From: Arthrobacter oryzae
Lineage (GTDB): Bacteria > Actinomycetota > Actinomycetes > Actinomycetales > Micrococcaceae
Length of the DNA stretch: 64,000 nucleotides
Direction: 5' to 3'
NCBI RefSeq assembly: GCF_003634095.1
Contig: NZ_RBIR01000009.1
Span: forward strand, 114,472-178,471
Part shown: positions 1 to 7,477 of the stretch, one piece after another
Layout of the letters: each line of letters begins with the position of its first letter
How positions within the stretch are numbered: position 1 is the first letter of the stretch
The notes under the pieces: model-generated
Told to the model about the DNA's origin: nothing
What the model saw: the letters and a program-made list of their open reading frames with translations, nothing else
The model's database searches: none
Position numbers and translations under genes: made by a program

Positions 1-310
1 CTTGCGATGTGGGTGGGTGGAGCCGGCCGGCGTCAGCCACCAGCAGATCCAGTTCGTTGGTCCAGAAAGAGTCAAATTCTTCACGCAGCCGGACCATTCC
101 TGCCGCGTCCAGGCTGTAGTACCTGTTCCTGCCGTCCTTCCGGGCCGACACCAGCCCCACTTCGGACAGCAGCAGCAGATGCTGGGAAATTGCCGACCGG
201 CTGACCGCGAAATGCCCGGACAGCTCCGTCACGGTCCTCTCCCCCTCAGCCAGGAGCCGAAGCAGTGCCCGCCTGTTCGGCTCCGCAGCAACTTCCAGAA
301 GATCAGGCAC
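1..310 (-). CDS. ArsR-family HTH transcriptional regulator (partial)
   Basis: The reading frame runs leftward from a GTG at 308-310 and leaves the window without a stop, giving about 103 visible residues. It opens with VPDLLEVAAEPNRRALLRLL, the usual ArsR helix 1-2, followed by the winged-helix recognition helix (VSRSAISQHLLLL, about residues 37-49) and the beta-wing (ARKDGRNRYYSL). The protein should bind DNA as a dimer. No metal-binding cysteine pair is visible in the part present, so a non-metal ArsR of the kind often linked to SRPBCC (AHSA1-like) genes is plausible. The next gene rightward is indeed an SRPBCC protein. A perfect palindrome begins 6 bp upstream of the start, which suggests autoregulation and a very short or absent leader. 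Confidence 0.85.
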   Translation of the reverse strand, partial: MPDLLEVAAEPNRRALLRLLAEGERTVTELSGHFAVSRSAISQHLLLLSEVGLVSARKDGRNRYYSLDAAGMVRLREEFDSFWTNELDLLVADAGRLHPPTSQ

Positions 311-315
311 AACTA

Positions 316-339
316 ATACGTTAGTCGCCACTAACGTAT
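316..339. promoter_or_regulatory. Palindromic operator of the ArsR gene
   Basis: A perfect 10-bp inverted repeat, ATACGTTAGT and ACTAACGTAT, is separated by cgcc and lies just upstream of the ArsR start codon. Length, symmetry and position fit an ArsR-dimer operator overlapping the promoter. On the minus strand a TTGCAC hexamer sits just upstream, at about 342-347, and could be the -35 element. Confidence 0.7.
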
Positions 340-841
340 AGTGCAAGCGGTCTCCCCTGACTCTCTCGGTAAACGGGCGCCGGCGCCCTGACGCCGCCTG
401 GTACTGCTCTCAATGCGCTTGGCGGGCCGACTCTGAGCAGGGCTGGAGGCGCGCCGGCGGGGCCCCGAAACGCGTTGCGGCGGGGCGGCCCTTGACCCTG
501 CTTCACCGTTCTTCCTTGGACTGAAAATGTCACGGATGCCGCACTGGACCAGGCCGCCGCCATTGACCCGGACGGCGGGAAACGCACAGAAGGCAGCCCT
601 CCCCACCGGCCGCTATCCCTTCCTGATGCAACTGGCCGCAACTTCTTTTGGAGGGAGGGGGAAATTCGCGGCGGTCCCTTCTCATCCGTAGCGTTCGATA
701 GGCCGCTAGCGGCAGTCAGTCCCGGGCATCACCGTTGGACCGCGCGCCGGGCGTTGTCGCCGCAAGCAGCGGCCCGACGTACAGTGTGGACATCATCAAG
801 CGCCGAAATCGGCGGTCACAGGGAACCATTGAAGGGAAGCC
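340..841. other. Non-coding interval between ArsR and the SRPBCC gene
   Basis: About 500 bp without a convincing gene. Short frames on either strand are arginine/proline-rich and lack ribosome binding sites or family signatures. The interval should hold the rightward promoter of the SRPBCC gene. No second copy of the ArsR palindrome was found in it. Confidence 0.5.
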
Positions 842-1276
842 ATGGCTCACGCCGAGAACGAGACGACCATAAGCCGTTCACCGGAGGACGTCTACGCGTT
901 CCTCGCGGACGGACTGAACAACCCCAAATGGCGTTCAGGAATTCAACACATCACCCTGAAGAGCGGATCACCCGGGGCCTTGGGCACCGTCTATAGCCAG
1001 ACCCTCACTGGCCCCGGCGGCCGGCCTATCGCCGGGGACTACGAAATCACAACCGCCGACCCGGGACAGCGCCTGTGCTTCCAGGTGGTAGCCGGTCCGG
1101 CCCGGCCCTCCGGCGAGTATCACCTCAGCGCGGCGCCCGGTGGAACGAAGGTCCGGTTCACCCTGGACCTGCAACCCAAAGGACTGATGAAGATCGCAGG
1201 GCCGATGATCGCCCGCACGATGCAGACCGAGGTCGCCCAACTGACCAACCTCAAGAGCGTTCTCGAAGCGGCATAG
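842..1276 (+). CDS. SRPBCC-family (polyketide cyclase/START-like) protein
   Basis: A 144-residue protein of typical size for a single SRPBCC domain. The N-terminus (ENETTISRSPEDVYAFLAD) is the classic first strand and helix of the fold. The middle has the alternating beta-strand pattern around a hydrophobic pocket, and the C-terminal helix (KIAGPMIARTMQTEVAQLTN) closes it. Such proteins bind hydrophobic ligands or act as cyclases; no specific ligand can be inferred. A GGGAAG ribosome binding site lies 6-7 bases before the ATG. The ArsR regulator to the left runs divergently, and ArsR/SRPBCC pairs are common, so it may control this gene. Confidence 0.85.
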   Translation: MAHAENETTISRSPEDVYAFLADGLNNPKWRSGIQHITLKSGSPGALGTVYSQTLTGPGGRPIAGDYEITTADPGQRLCFQVVAGPARPSGEYHLSAAPGGTKVRFTLDLQPKGLMKIAGPMIARTMQTEVAQLTNLKSVLEAA

Positions 1277-1305
1277 CCAAAGCAACCACTGCTCGCCGTC
1301 ATCCT

Positions 1306-1326
1306 CCCGGGGCCCTGGACCCCGGG
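1306..1326 (+). terminator. GC-rich hairpin after the SRPBCC gene
   Basis: CCCGGGG and CCCCGGG flank a 7-nt loop 30 bp after the stop codon. No T-tract follows, so it is a terminator-like or transcript-stabilising hairpin. Confidence 0.5.
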
Positions 1327-1331
1327 CTGAC

Positions 1332-1926
1332 ATGGTGATCTCAGTAGATGATCATCCCTTGTCGCTGAATCTACTGCTGTTCGCTCGGCACTGCTGGTCA
1401 ATTGCGCCGGACGTCGATATTCCGGCACTCATCCCAGCCCCGAACCCCGGAGCGTCCGAAATGCCAGTGTCTGCCAGCAGTGAAGAGTGGGCTGATCGCT
1501 GGCACATCGCTTGGGATCGGGCATGGGACAGGTACAACATTCAGGAGCCGGACCGGATGAAGCACCCCACCCAGGAGCTCATGCGTTTTGCGGCCGGGGC
1601 AGGAACTTCATCCGCTCATACCGCCCCTTTGGACCACTGAGTACGACCGGGACGGCCTGGATAGCGATGCTTTCAATTATTGGCATAACGTTCTGAGCCC
1701 GATTCCTCCCAGCGATGCAGAGCGTAGGAACCTATCAGACCTAATCCCCGCATGGGAGAGCGGCCTGGACACTGTTATCGTGCTGCCGTACGCGGGATAC
1801 TTCGCTAGGCGAGAGTTACCCGTCGTCACTTTGCAGTTTCGGCCGCAACTCGAAATCATCCCTCCACCTACGGCAGGGCTTTGCGAGGGGCTGCACTGTC
1901 ATAACGTCCCGATGGGGGTTCTCTAA
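1332..1926 (+). pseudogene. Frameshifted hypothetical gene
   Basis: Two overlapping frames read as one protein. The first frame starts at ATG 1332 (MVISVDDHPLSLNLLLFAR) and continues well past EPDRMKHPTQELMR. The second picks up at about 1588 (RPGQELHPLIPPLWTTEYDR) and runs to a TGA ending at 1926 after LPVVTLQF. A single-base change near the TTTT run at 1586-1589 would join them into a roughly 197-residue acidic, tryptophan-rich soluble protein. I recognise no domain. The frame switch could be a real inactivating indel or a sequencing error. No good ribosome binding site precedes the ATG. Confidence 0.55.
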
Positions 1927-1958
1927 CGGCTGTGGGATCAACAGGTAGCCCGGGGTGC

Positions 1959-2921
1959 CTAACCTGCCGCGAGGAGCTGTCGTCGGTAGTGCAGCGGGGA
2001 CTGGCCGATCTCGCGCTTGAACGCGTTGCTAAATGCACTCTCTGATCCGTAGCCGAGTTCGGCCGCGAGTGTTCCAATGCGCACGTCGCGGTTGCGGAGC
2101 GCTCGTTGCGCGAGCACCATTCGCCAGCGCGACAGGTACGCAAGGGGCGGCGTGCCTGAGACCGTCCGGAACCGTTCAGCGAAGCTGGTCCGCGACATGC
2201 CGGCGGCGCGGGCGAGTTCGGCAAGCTCCCATGTCCTGCCGGGCTGTTCGTGCATGAGTCGAAGCGCCGGCGCGAGTTGTTCGTCGGTGAGCAGTCGGAG
2301 CCATCCGACGGGCGGCTCCTCTTGTTCGAGGTAGGCACGGAGCACTTCGAGGAGGATCAGCTGTCCGTTTTGTCGAATGGCGAACGCAGACCCGAGGCGT
2401 CCGCTGGAGGCTTCTTTGAAGAGTTGCGCGACGAGGCCGGCCAGGCGGGATGCCGCTGGTGTTTGAGCGCGGATGTGGACGACGCCGGGCAGCGCTGCGC
2501 TGAACAACGCTTGCCCTGTTGGGTTGACCTGAATCCACCCACCAATCACTACGTCATCCGTTGACAGGTCGGCTGCGGCCAGCGCCATCGAATCGAAGCT
2601 CGCCTCGGGAATGGGCTCCGCTGTCGGGCCGTCGCCCTTGCCGCCGCGAACTTCCAAGGAGGTGCGGTGATTCAGAAGTATGACATCGCCAGGAGTCAGT
2701 TCGAACGGGCCGTCGGGACCGTCTGGCCCGTCGACGCTGATGCGTGCCGATCCGGCGACCAGTGCGATTAGCTTCAATGGCCTGGACACTGCGGCGCGTG
2801 AGGCCCAGGGACCGCGAACCGCGAACCCGCCCGTCATCATGCCTCGGACCTCCACCTGCTCGAACACATCGGACAGGGCATCGGATTCCGCACTAATCGG
2901 CACCTCTGTACTCTGACGCAT
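1959..2921 (-). CDS. AraC-family transcriptional regulator (cupin_6 type)
   Basis: A 320-residue regulator. Residues about 10-190 form an AraC-binding cupin domain (GPWASRAAVSRPLKLIALV, then FELTPGDVILL). The last 100 residues hold the two helix-turn-helix motifs (WELAELARAAGMSRTSFAERF and IGTLAAELGYGSESAFSNAFK), ending HYRRQLLAAG. The start at 2921 (MRQSTEVP) is chosen because the longer upstream frame would run antisense into the neighbouring dehydrogenase. It is divergent from that gene with a 55-bp shared gap, the standard arrangement for an AraC regulator and its single target. Confidence 0.9.
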   Translation of the reverse strand: MRQSTEVPISAESDALSDVFEQVEVRGMMTGGFAVRGPWASRAAVSRPLKLIALVAGSARISVDGPDGPDGPFELTPGDVILLNHRTSLEVRGGKGDGPTAEPIPEASFDSMALAAADLSTDDVVIGGWIQVNPTGQALFSAALPGVVHIRAQTPAASRLAGLVAQLFKEASSGRLGSAFAIRQNGQLILLEVLRAYLEQEEPPVGWLRLLTDEQLAPALRLMHEQPGRTWELAELARAAGMSRTSFAERFRTVSGTPPLAYLSRWRMVLAQRALRNRDVRIGTLAAELGYGSESAFSNAFKREIGQSPLHYRRQLLAAG

Positions 2922-2976
2922 AAAAAGCGCACTGACAACTATTCCGCGTCCGCGCGCCGTGGATGACACTGAACTC
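2922..2976. promoter_or_regulatory. Divergent AraC / SDR promoter gap
   Basis: This 55-bp interval must contain both the leftward AraC promoter and the rightward dehydrogenase promoter. It is locally A-rich (taaaaagcg at 2921-2929) compared with its surroundings. No clear operator was recognised. Confidence 0.4.
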
Positions 2977-3954
2977 ATGACATCGGAACAGACTCCTCTG
3001 CACACTCCATTCACCGCCGCTTCCACCGCCGCTGACATCCTCGAGGGCGTCGATCTGAGCGGGTGTGAGGCGATCGTCACCGGCGGGCACAGCCGGCTCG
3101 GCAGGGAGGTCACCCGCGCTCTCGCCGCCGCCGGCGCTTCCGTGACGGTCGCATCACGCGACACCGAGCGCGCGGCCGAATCGGTCGACGGGATCGACGG
3201 CGTTCGCGTCGAGCAGCTCGACCTCACAGACCCCGAGTCGATCGACGCCTTTGCCGGGCGCTGGCTCGACTCCGGACGCTCGCTGCACATCCTGGTCAAC
3301 AACGCCGCGGTCTTGTTCGGCCCGGAGCTGCGCCTTGACGCCCGTGGCCACGAACTGGCGTTCTCGACCTCCCATCTCGGTCACTTCCAGCTCACCCGGG
3401 CGCTCCTCCCGGCACTGCGCGCGGCGCACGGTGCTCGCGTCGTCAACGTGACCTCGGGCGCGGCCCGGTTCGGCGACATCCACTGGGACGACCTCGGCTT
3501 CGCCACCGACTACAACCCCGTGGCTGCCTACGCGCAATCCAAGCGCGCCAACGTCCTCTTCACCGTCGAACTGGACCGACGGTTCGCCGAGGACGGCATC
3601 CGCGCATTCGCCGCGCACCCCGGGGTCATCATCGGAGCCGGCCCGCACTCCCCCCAGCGCCTCGATTCCCTCCGCGCGCAGGGCCTCGTCGACGAGCAGG
3701 GTGACGCGATCATTGACCCCGACGCTGGAAAGAAGACCATCGAGCAGGGCGCCGCCACCCTCGTGTTCGGTGCAGCCAGCCCGCTGCTCGACGGCATCGG
3801 CGGCGCGTATCTCAAAGACAGCGACGTGGCCGTGCTCGACGACGAAGAGCGACCACTAACCCCGGACAGCATCCCGGCCGACGCGAACTCGGCCATGCTC
3901 AACCCCGAAGACGCGCACCGGCTCTGGGACCTCAGCGAGCAGCTGCTCGCCTGA
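2977..3954 (+). CDS. Short-chain dehydrogenase/reductase
   Basis: A 325-residue NAD(P)-dependent oxidoreductase of the atypically long retinol-dehydrogenase-like SDR subgroup. The Rossmann motif is TGGHSRLG (residues 35-42), followed by NNAAV at 108-112, the catalytic Ser in VNVTSG (160) and YAQSK (Tyr185, Lys189). The glycine-rich loop has His-Ser where Gly is usual (TGxxxGxG still fits at the ends). The substrate is unknown, probably a small alcohol or carbonyl compound. An in-frame GTG at 2959 is an alternative start; neither start has a strong ribosome binding site. It is likely controlled by the divergent AraC regulator. Confidence 0.88.
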   Translation: MTSEQTPLHTPFTAASTAADILEGVDLSGCEAIVTGGHSRLGREVTRALAAAGASVTVASRDTERAAESVDGIDGVRVEQLDLTDPESIDAFAGRWLDSGRSLHILVNNAAVLFGPELRLDARGHELAFSTSHLGHFQLTRALLPALRAAHGARVVNVTSGAARFGDIHWDDLGFATDYNPVAAYAQSKRANVLFTVELDRRFAEDGIRAFAAHPGVIIGAGPHSPQRLDSLRAQGLVDEQGDAIIDPDAGKKTIEQGAATLVFGAASPLLDGIGGAYLKDSDVAVLDDEERPLTPDSIPADANSAMLNPEDAHRLWDLSEQLLA

Positions 3955-3988
3955 CGGCCCTACTTCATCGGTCGCGCGTGCACAAGCA

Positions 3989-4010
3989 TCGGGGGCTCCC
4001 CAGCCCCCGA
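3989..4010 (+). terminator. Terminator hairpin after the SDR gene
   Basis: TCGGGGGCT and AGCCCCCGA form a perfect 9-bp stem with a 4-nt loop, 34 bp after the SDR stop codon. No T-tract follows. Confidence 0.6.
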
Positions 4011-4398
4011 AGGCCGACCGTTCACGCCGGAAACGACCGTATTCGTTCAGAGCTCAGGGGCCACCGACGTCTGACACTGACAAAATCCGATACAGATACT
4101 GGAATCCTGGATTCGCGCACACCCGCCCGCACGACGGTCCCGCTCAGGTTCGACAACCGCGACAGGTGCACCTGCCGGCGCAGGTCATCGGCTAGGCCCG
4201 GACCTCCACCCACGAACAGGACCTTGCGGCGCGGCGCCAGGGGCTTGCGGGTCTGGACGACCCCGAAGGCCCGACCAATGGTGGCCACGGCGTGACCGGA
4301 GGGAACGGGAGCGGCCGGGACTAAACGACGCCCTGGCGGCTGACCTGGCCGGCGGCACCCTGGCCGTCACCAAACTCCATCGGTTCCCCCAGGGCCCA
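4011..4398. other. Non-coding interval with possible gene debris
   Basis: No intact gene seen. At about 4332-4390 a plus-strand stretch reads ADLAGGTLAVTKLHRFPQGP, reminiscent of the N-terminal region of sugar kinases of the rhamnulokinase type, but it has no start codon context and does not continue. This is a weak resemblance only. It directly precedes the first dispersed repeat copy. Confidence 0.3.
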
Positions 4399-4832
4399 CC
4401 CGATGCTCGAGAACATCATGGAGACCACGACGAGAGTGTCCCAGGAGTTCCGGCTGCGAGGGAAGAACTTGAGGATTTGATCGCCAAGTCTCAGCAGGTC
4501 ATGCAGTTCCAGGCGCTCCCGGCCATGAAGGTGTAAGCAGCAACACCGCTGTTCAAGCCAAGAGAAGGAACCGCCAGACCAGCCGCCACCAACAAGAATG
4601 GGCCCCGCAGGGGCCCATAAAAGGAGATTTGTACACACTCAGAGGCCCACAAGCCCCTGAACAGGGAAAACACGTGCCCGAGGTGGGACTCGAACTGCAT
4701 TCCAACCCGCGCGAACACTGGGCTCCCCCGGAAACATGCGGAATCCGGCCCGATCCGGCACCAGTACGACCCGATCCGAAGCCCAAAGTGTGTACTTTGT
4801 ACACACCCCAATTTGGCCAGTTACCAGCATTC
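4399..4832. repeat. Dispersed repeat, copy A (tRNA-3'-end-like block inside)
   Basis: One of four related copies (others at 27827-28298, 40574-40990 and 44238-44693). In order: a stretch matching copy D (CCCGATGCT...CCCAGGAGTTC), a block starting near 4500 shared with B and D, a 9-bp-stem hairpin ATGGGCCCC/GGGGCCCAT (4598-4618), a GTACACAC site (4631-4638), a block reading as the reverse complement of a tRNA T-arm plus acceptor 3' strand (4674-4697, GTGCCCGAGGTGGGACTCGA), about 85 bp of conserved sequence, and a perfect GTGTGTAC/GTACACAC inverted repeat (4788-4806). No open reading frame is conserved across copies. Confidence 0.8.
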
Positions 4833-5237
4833 CCGCCCGAACCCGGGCCGTCGCCGCTTCTTGCATTCTCGGCCAGGACAGTGGGTCCCGTCCGGGTCCA
4901 ACCAAGCCACGCCACAGGCCGAGTGCCCAACCGGCACCACCCCGTAGCGTGCGTTCGCTACGCCCCCGCCCCCAACGCAAATCCCTGGAGTGATCAGGTG
5001 TTAAAGGGACCGTGTTAACTCAAAGAAGGTTCCGCGTGGACGGATACGCGGCCTCATTCCAAGAGGGCAGCGAAGGTGTGTTCGGATCCGTAGGCGGACA
5101 GCTCACACAATCTCCCTGTAGTTGCATCGTCGGCCCGGGGGCCGTGATCACGTGACGGAACCGCTCGCCTGACGAGTTCGACGCTTATCCGCTGCGATTA
5201 CTTTCCCTCCAGAGGCGCGTAACAACGCTCGGCAGCG
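4833..5237. other. Non-coding interval right of repeat copy A
   Basis: About 400 bp with no supported gene. Frames here are short and not conserved in style with neighbours. It contains no recognisable promoter for the leftward small gene, whose promoter must lie to its right. Confidence 0.4.
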
Positions 5238-5516
5238 TTACTGTGCCGGACTGAAGTTACTTAGCGCGTAGTCGAGGACAACTGAAAAGTCGTCAGCCTC
5301 TACGGCGTCGACGTAGCGCGCGTGGGGCAGTGGATCGCAGCGGAAGGTGTGCGGGTGCCCAAGATAGGGCGACCAAATCGTGGCAACCGGCCTGCCGTAA
5401 TTGTCCACAGCCATCCACTCCCCCTTCGCGGTCCGGCGTCCCTGTCCGAGGTGGGCTGTCGCCGGGCTGGTAAAGGTGTCGCGGTCCGGAAAAGCACCGC
5501 TTGGGGTTGCAGTCAT
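5238..5516 (-). CDS. Small hypothetical protein (92 aa)
   Basis: The frame starts at ATG 5516 (MTATPSGAFPDRDTF) with a GGAG ribosome binding site (cggagacaacaaa) at good distance, and ends at TAA 5238. The middle (GEWMAVDNYGRPVATIWSPY) and the acidic, hydrophobic C-terminus (YVDAVEADDFSVVLDYALSN) look like a genuine small soluble protein. I recognise no family. It lies 140 bp downstream of the MHS transporter on the same strand, beyond a strong hairpin, so it may be co-transcribed only partly. Confidence 0.55.
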   Translation of the reverse strand: MTATPSGAFPDRDTFTSPATAHLGQGRRTAKGEWMAVDNYGRPVATIWSPYLGHPHTFRCDPLPHARYVDAVEADDFSVVLDYALSNFSPAQ

Positions 5517-5608
5517 TTTGTTGTCTCCGTCCTTCGATGGCCTGCTATTAGTTGCAGTGCAGTGAGTTGCGCTGCTGGCTCGGGTCGTGGGACCGTGGCC
5601 GATAGTGC

Positions 5609-5645
5609 CTTCCCCTGCGGCGGCTCGCAGCCGCGGCAGGGGAAG
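5609..5645 (+). terminator. Long hairpin followed by T-tract between MHS gene and small gene
   Basis: CTTCCCCTGC (5609-5618) pairs with GCAGGGGAAG (5636-5645), with a further GC-rich inner stem. On the plus strand it is followed by catcTTTTTTTCTAC, a textbook intrinsic terminator. The flanking genes are both on the minus strand, so it would stop antisense transcription, while the hairpin itself lies at the 3' end of the MHS transcript. Confidence 0.6.
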
Positions 5646-5656
5646 CATCTTTTTTT

Positions 5657-7126
5657 CTACGCTGAAACCCGGTCGGTGTACACCGCGGCCCGGTGTCCCT
5701 GCAGCGTTGCGGGGTCGTTGATGGCGTCTCGAGGGTCGTCGAGGTCGCGGCCGATGGTTTCGGGGGTGAAGAACGTGGCCGCGATGGTGATGACCGTCAG
5801 CAGGGACAGGTAGCCGGCGATGGGCAGCCATGCGCCCGATCCGGCTTGGGGAACGCCGGGACCTCCATCCCCCGCAATCACCAGAGAGATGATCCAGGCA
5901 CCAACCAGAGGTGCAATTCCGCCGGAGATGACGGCGGAGATCTCTCGGGCGACGGAAACGCCGAGGTACCGCTGACGGGCGCTGAAGAGTTCTGACATGA
6001 ATGCGCTCTGTGCGCCGAACATGCCCCAGGTGCCGATGCCGAGACCGAGGGAGAGTACGACGATGGTCTGGACAGTGTCTCCGAGGCTGAGCACGTACCA
6101 GATGGGGAATGCGGCGAGGAGCTGGAAGATGGCGAAGGCGCGGTAGGTCTTGACGCGTCCGAAGTGGTCGGAGAGCTTGCCGGCGATCGGAACGACGAGG
6201 GCGCCCAGGGCGGCGGCGAACACGAGCGACAACGCGCTGATCGGACCCTTTACTCCTACCGCTGCGCTGGTGACGTAGGCGATGGCGAGTGCCTGGTAGA
6301 TCGAGGACGAGCCGTTCTCCGCCAGGCGGAGTCCAATGCCGCGCAGAAGGGTTGGGCGGGAGGTTTTGAGCAACGTCGCGAGGGGCTTGTCAACGATCAT
6401 TTCGTGGGCCTCGAGCTTGGTGAATGTTGGGGACTCTTTGAGCTTCAGACGGATAAAGATGGCGACCATGAGGATGGCAGCGCTGGCGATGAAGGGGGTG
6501 CGCCACAGCCAGGTGTCGGTGATCTTGGTCGTCTGGTTGGCATTGAGGAGGAGGAAGTAGACCAGCGCAGCGGTGACCGTTCCGACCTGGACTCCCAGGA
6601 ATGGAAGGGAGGCGTAGAAGCCCCGTTCCTTTCGCGGGGCGTACTCGGTCATGAGAATCGACGCGCCGGCCATTTCAGCACCCGCTCCCAGGCCTTGGAG
6701 CAGGCGCAGGACGATGAGCAGGATCGGCGCGAGGATGCCGACTCCCCCGCCGTACCAGTCACCGGCGGAGCCGTTGAAGGTCGGCAGGACACCGATCAGC
6801 GTGCTGGCGCCGCCCATAAGAGTGATAGTTGCGAGCAGCACAAATTTGCGTCCCACCCGGTCGCCGAGGCGACCGAAGATGATTCCGCCCAGAGGCCGCA
6901 CTGCGAAGCCCAGGAAGTACGTGCCGAAGCTCAGGATCAGACCCGTTGAGGGGTTGGTCCCGGGGAAGAAGAGCGGGCCGAAAACCAGGGCGGAGGCCAA
7001 GCTGTAGAGGGCGAAGTCGTAGTACTCCAAGGCGCTGCCCAAAGAACTTGCCCAGGCTGCACGGAGCAGGTCCGTGCGGGTCACCGCAGTGACCGGGGTG
7101 TCCATAACGTCGTCGTTAACTGACAT
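5657..7126 (-). CDS. MHS-family MFS transporter (shikimate/KgtP/ProP type)
   Basis: A 489-residue, 12-helix permease. The N-terminal SSLGSALEYYDFALYSLAS and the loop 2-3 motif GRLGDRVGRKFVLL are diagnostic of the metabolite:H+ symporter (MHS) subfamily, whose members import carboxylic acids, shikimate, betaines or proline. FMSELFSARQRYLG in the second half is also MHS-like. Two operators shared with the ABC/LacI promoter lie upstream, so it probably belongs to the uronate/glycoside regulon and imports a carboxylated or cyclic substrate. It has the same strand as the downstream catabolic genes but its own promoter. Confidence 0.9.
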   Translation of the reverse strand: MSVNDDVMDTPVTAVTRTDLLRAAWASSLGSALEYYDFALYSLASALVFGPLFFPGTNPSTGLILSFGTYFLGFAVRPLGGIIFGRLGDRVGRKFVLLATITLMGGASTLIGVLPTFNGSAGDWYGGGVGILAPILLIVLRLLQGLGAGAEMAGASILMTEYAPRKERGFYASLPFLGVQVGTVTAALVYFLLLNANQTTKITDTWLWRTPFIASAAILMVAIFIRLKLKESPTFTKLEAHEMIVDKPLATLLKTSRPTLLRGIGLRLAENGSSSIYQALAIAYVTSAAVGVKGPISALSLVFAAALGALVVPIAGKLSDHFGRVKTYRAFAIFQLLAAFPIWYVLSLGDTVQTIVVLSLGLGIGTWGMFGAQSAFMSELFSARQRYLGVSVAREISAVISGGIAPLVGAWIISLVIAGDGGPGVPQAGSGAWLPIAGYLSLLTVITIAATFFTPETIGRDLDDPRDAINDPATLQGHRAAVYTDRVSA

Positions 7127-7321
7127 GGTGAATTACCTATCGTGAGGGGCGAAGTTTCGATGCCGATGAGGCGTGCTGACGGTGTCGCCTGCGTCCGGCA
7201 GCGCACTGGGGCGGCTGCTGCCGGCTGTCCCCGTCGTGGAGGAGGAATCCGCCGAACGGCCCGCTTTCATGTGGGTCCGGCTGTTCTTCGCCGCAGCGTT
7301 TGCGTTAACGTTATCGACGTT

Positions 7322-7339
7322 AGTAGATCGATGCAATAG
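7322..7339 (-). promoter_or_regulatory. Promoter/operator site 1 of the MHS transporter
   Basis: An 18-bp sequence identical to 13322-13339. On the minus strand it reads CTATTGCATCGATCTACT: TTGCAT forms a -35, and 17 bp later TAACGT forms a -10 (about 7305-7310). The CGATCTACT half-operator lies immediately inside the spacer, so a bound repressor would block RNA polymerase. Confidence 0.65.
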
Positions 7340-7423
7340 AATCTGTCAAAAAACTCTAAAATTCGTCGCTGTGACGAGTTCCCAAGTCCAAACGTCGCAA
7401 CAAATATAGGCCTGAAGCACTTA

Positions 7424-7439
7424 GTAGATCGGTCTACCA
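7424..7439. promoter_or_regulatory. Upstream LacI-type operator of the MHS transporter
   Basis: GTAGATCGGTCTACCA contains GTAGA/TCTAC around a CG-centred core, a LacI-family operator shape. TAGATCGGTCTACCA is identical to 13444-13458. It lies about 100 bp upstream of site 1, a spacing compatible with looping. Confidence 0.65.
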
Positions 7440-7477
7440 TTGGAATGATCTTCGTGTGGTGAACATTGGGCCGATCG

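Noticed and set aside
321..641. A 106-codon minus-strand gene upstream of ArsR
   Set aside because: Arginine/proline/alanine-rich composition, no ribosome binding site and no family; its end runs into the ArsR operator.
1959..3302. A 447-residue version of the AraC regulator
   Set aside because: The extra N-terminal 127 residues are antisense to the divergent dehydrogenase and do not resemble a domain; the start at 2921 is natural.
4332..4390. A rhamnulokinase gene fragment
   Set aside because: About 20 residues of weak resemblance in one frame with no continuation on either side; too little to call a pseudogene.
4674..4697. A complete tRNA gene in the repeat copies
   Set aside because: Only the T-loop and 3' acceptor strand match. 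The T-stem does not pair, and no D-arm, anticodon arm or matching 5' acceptor strand could be found.
4629..5018. Frames in the repeats with translated VPEVGLE or CPRWDSN motifs
   Set aside because: This peptide pattern is what the reverse complement of a tRNA T-arm and acceptor end translates to; it is not a conserved protein.
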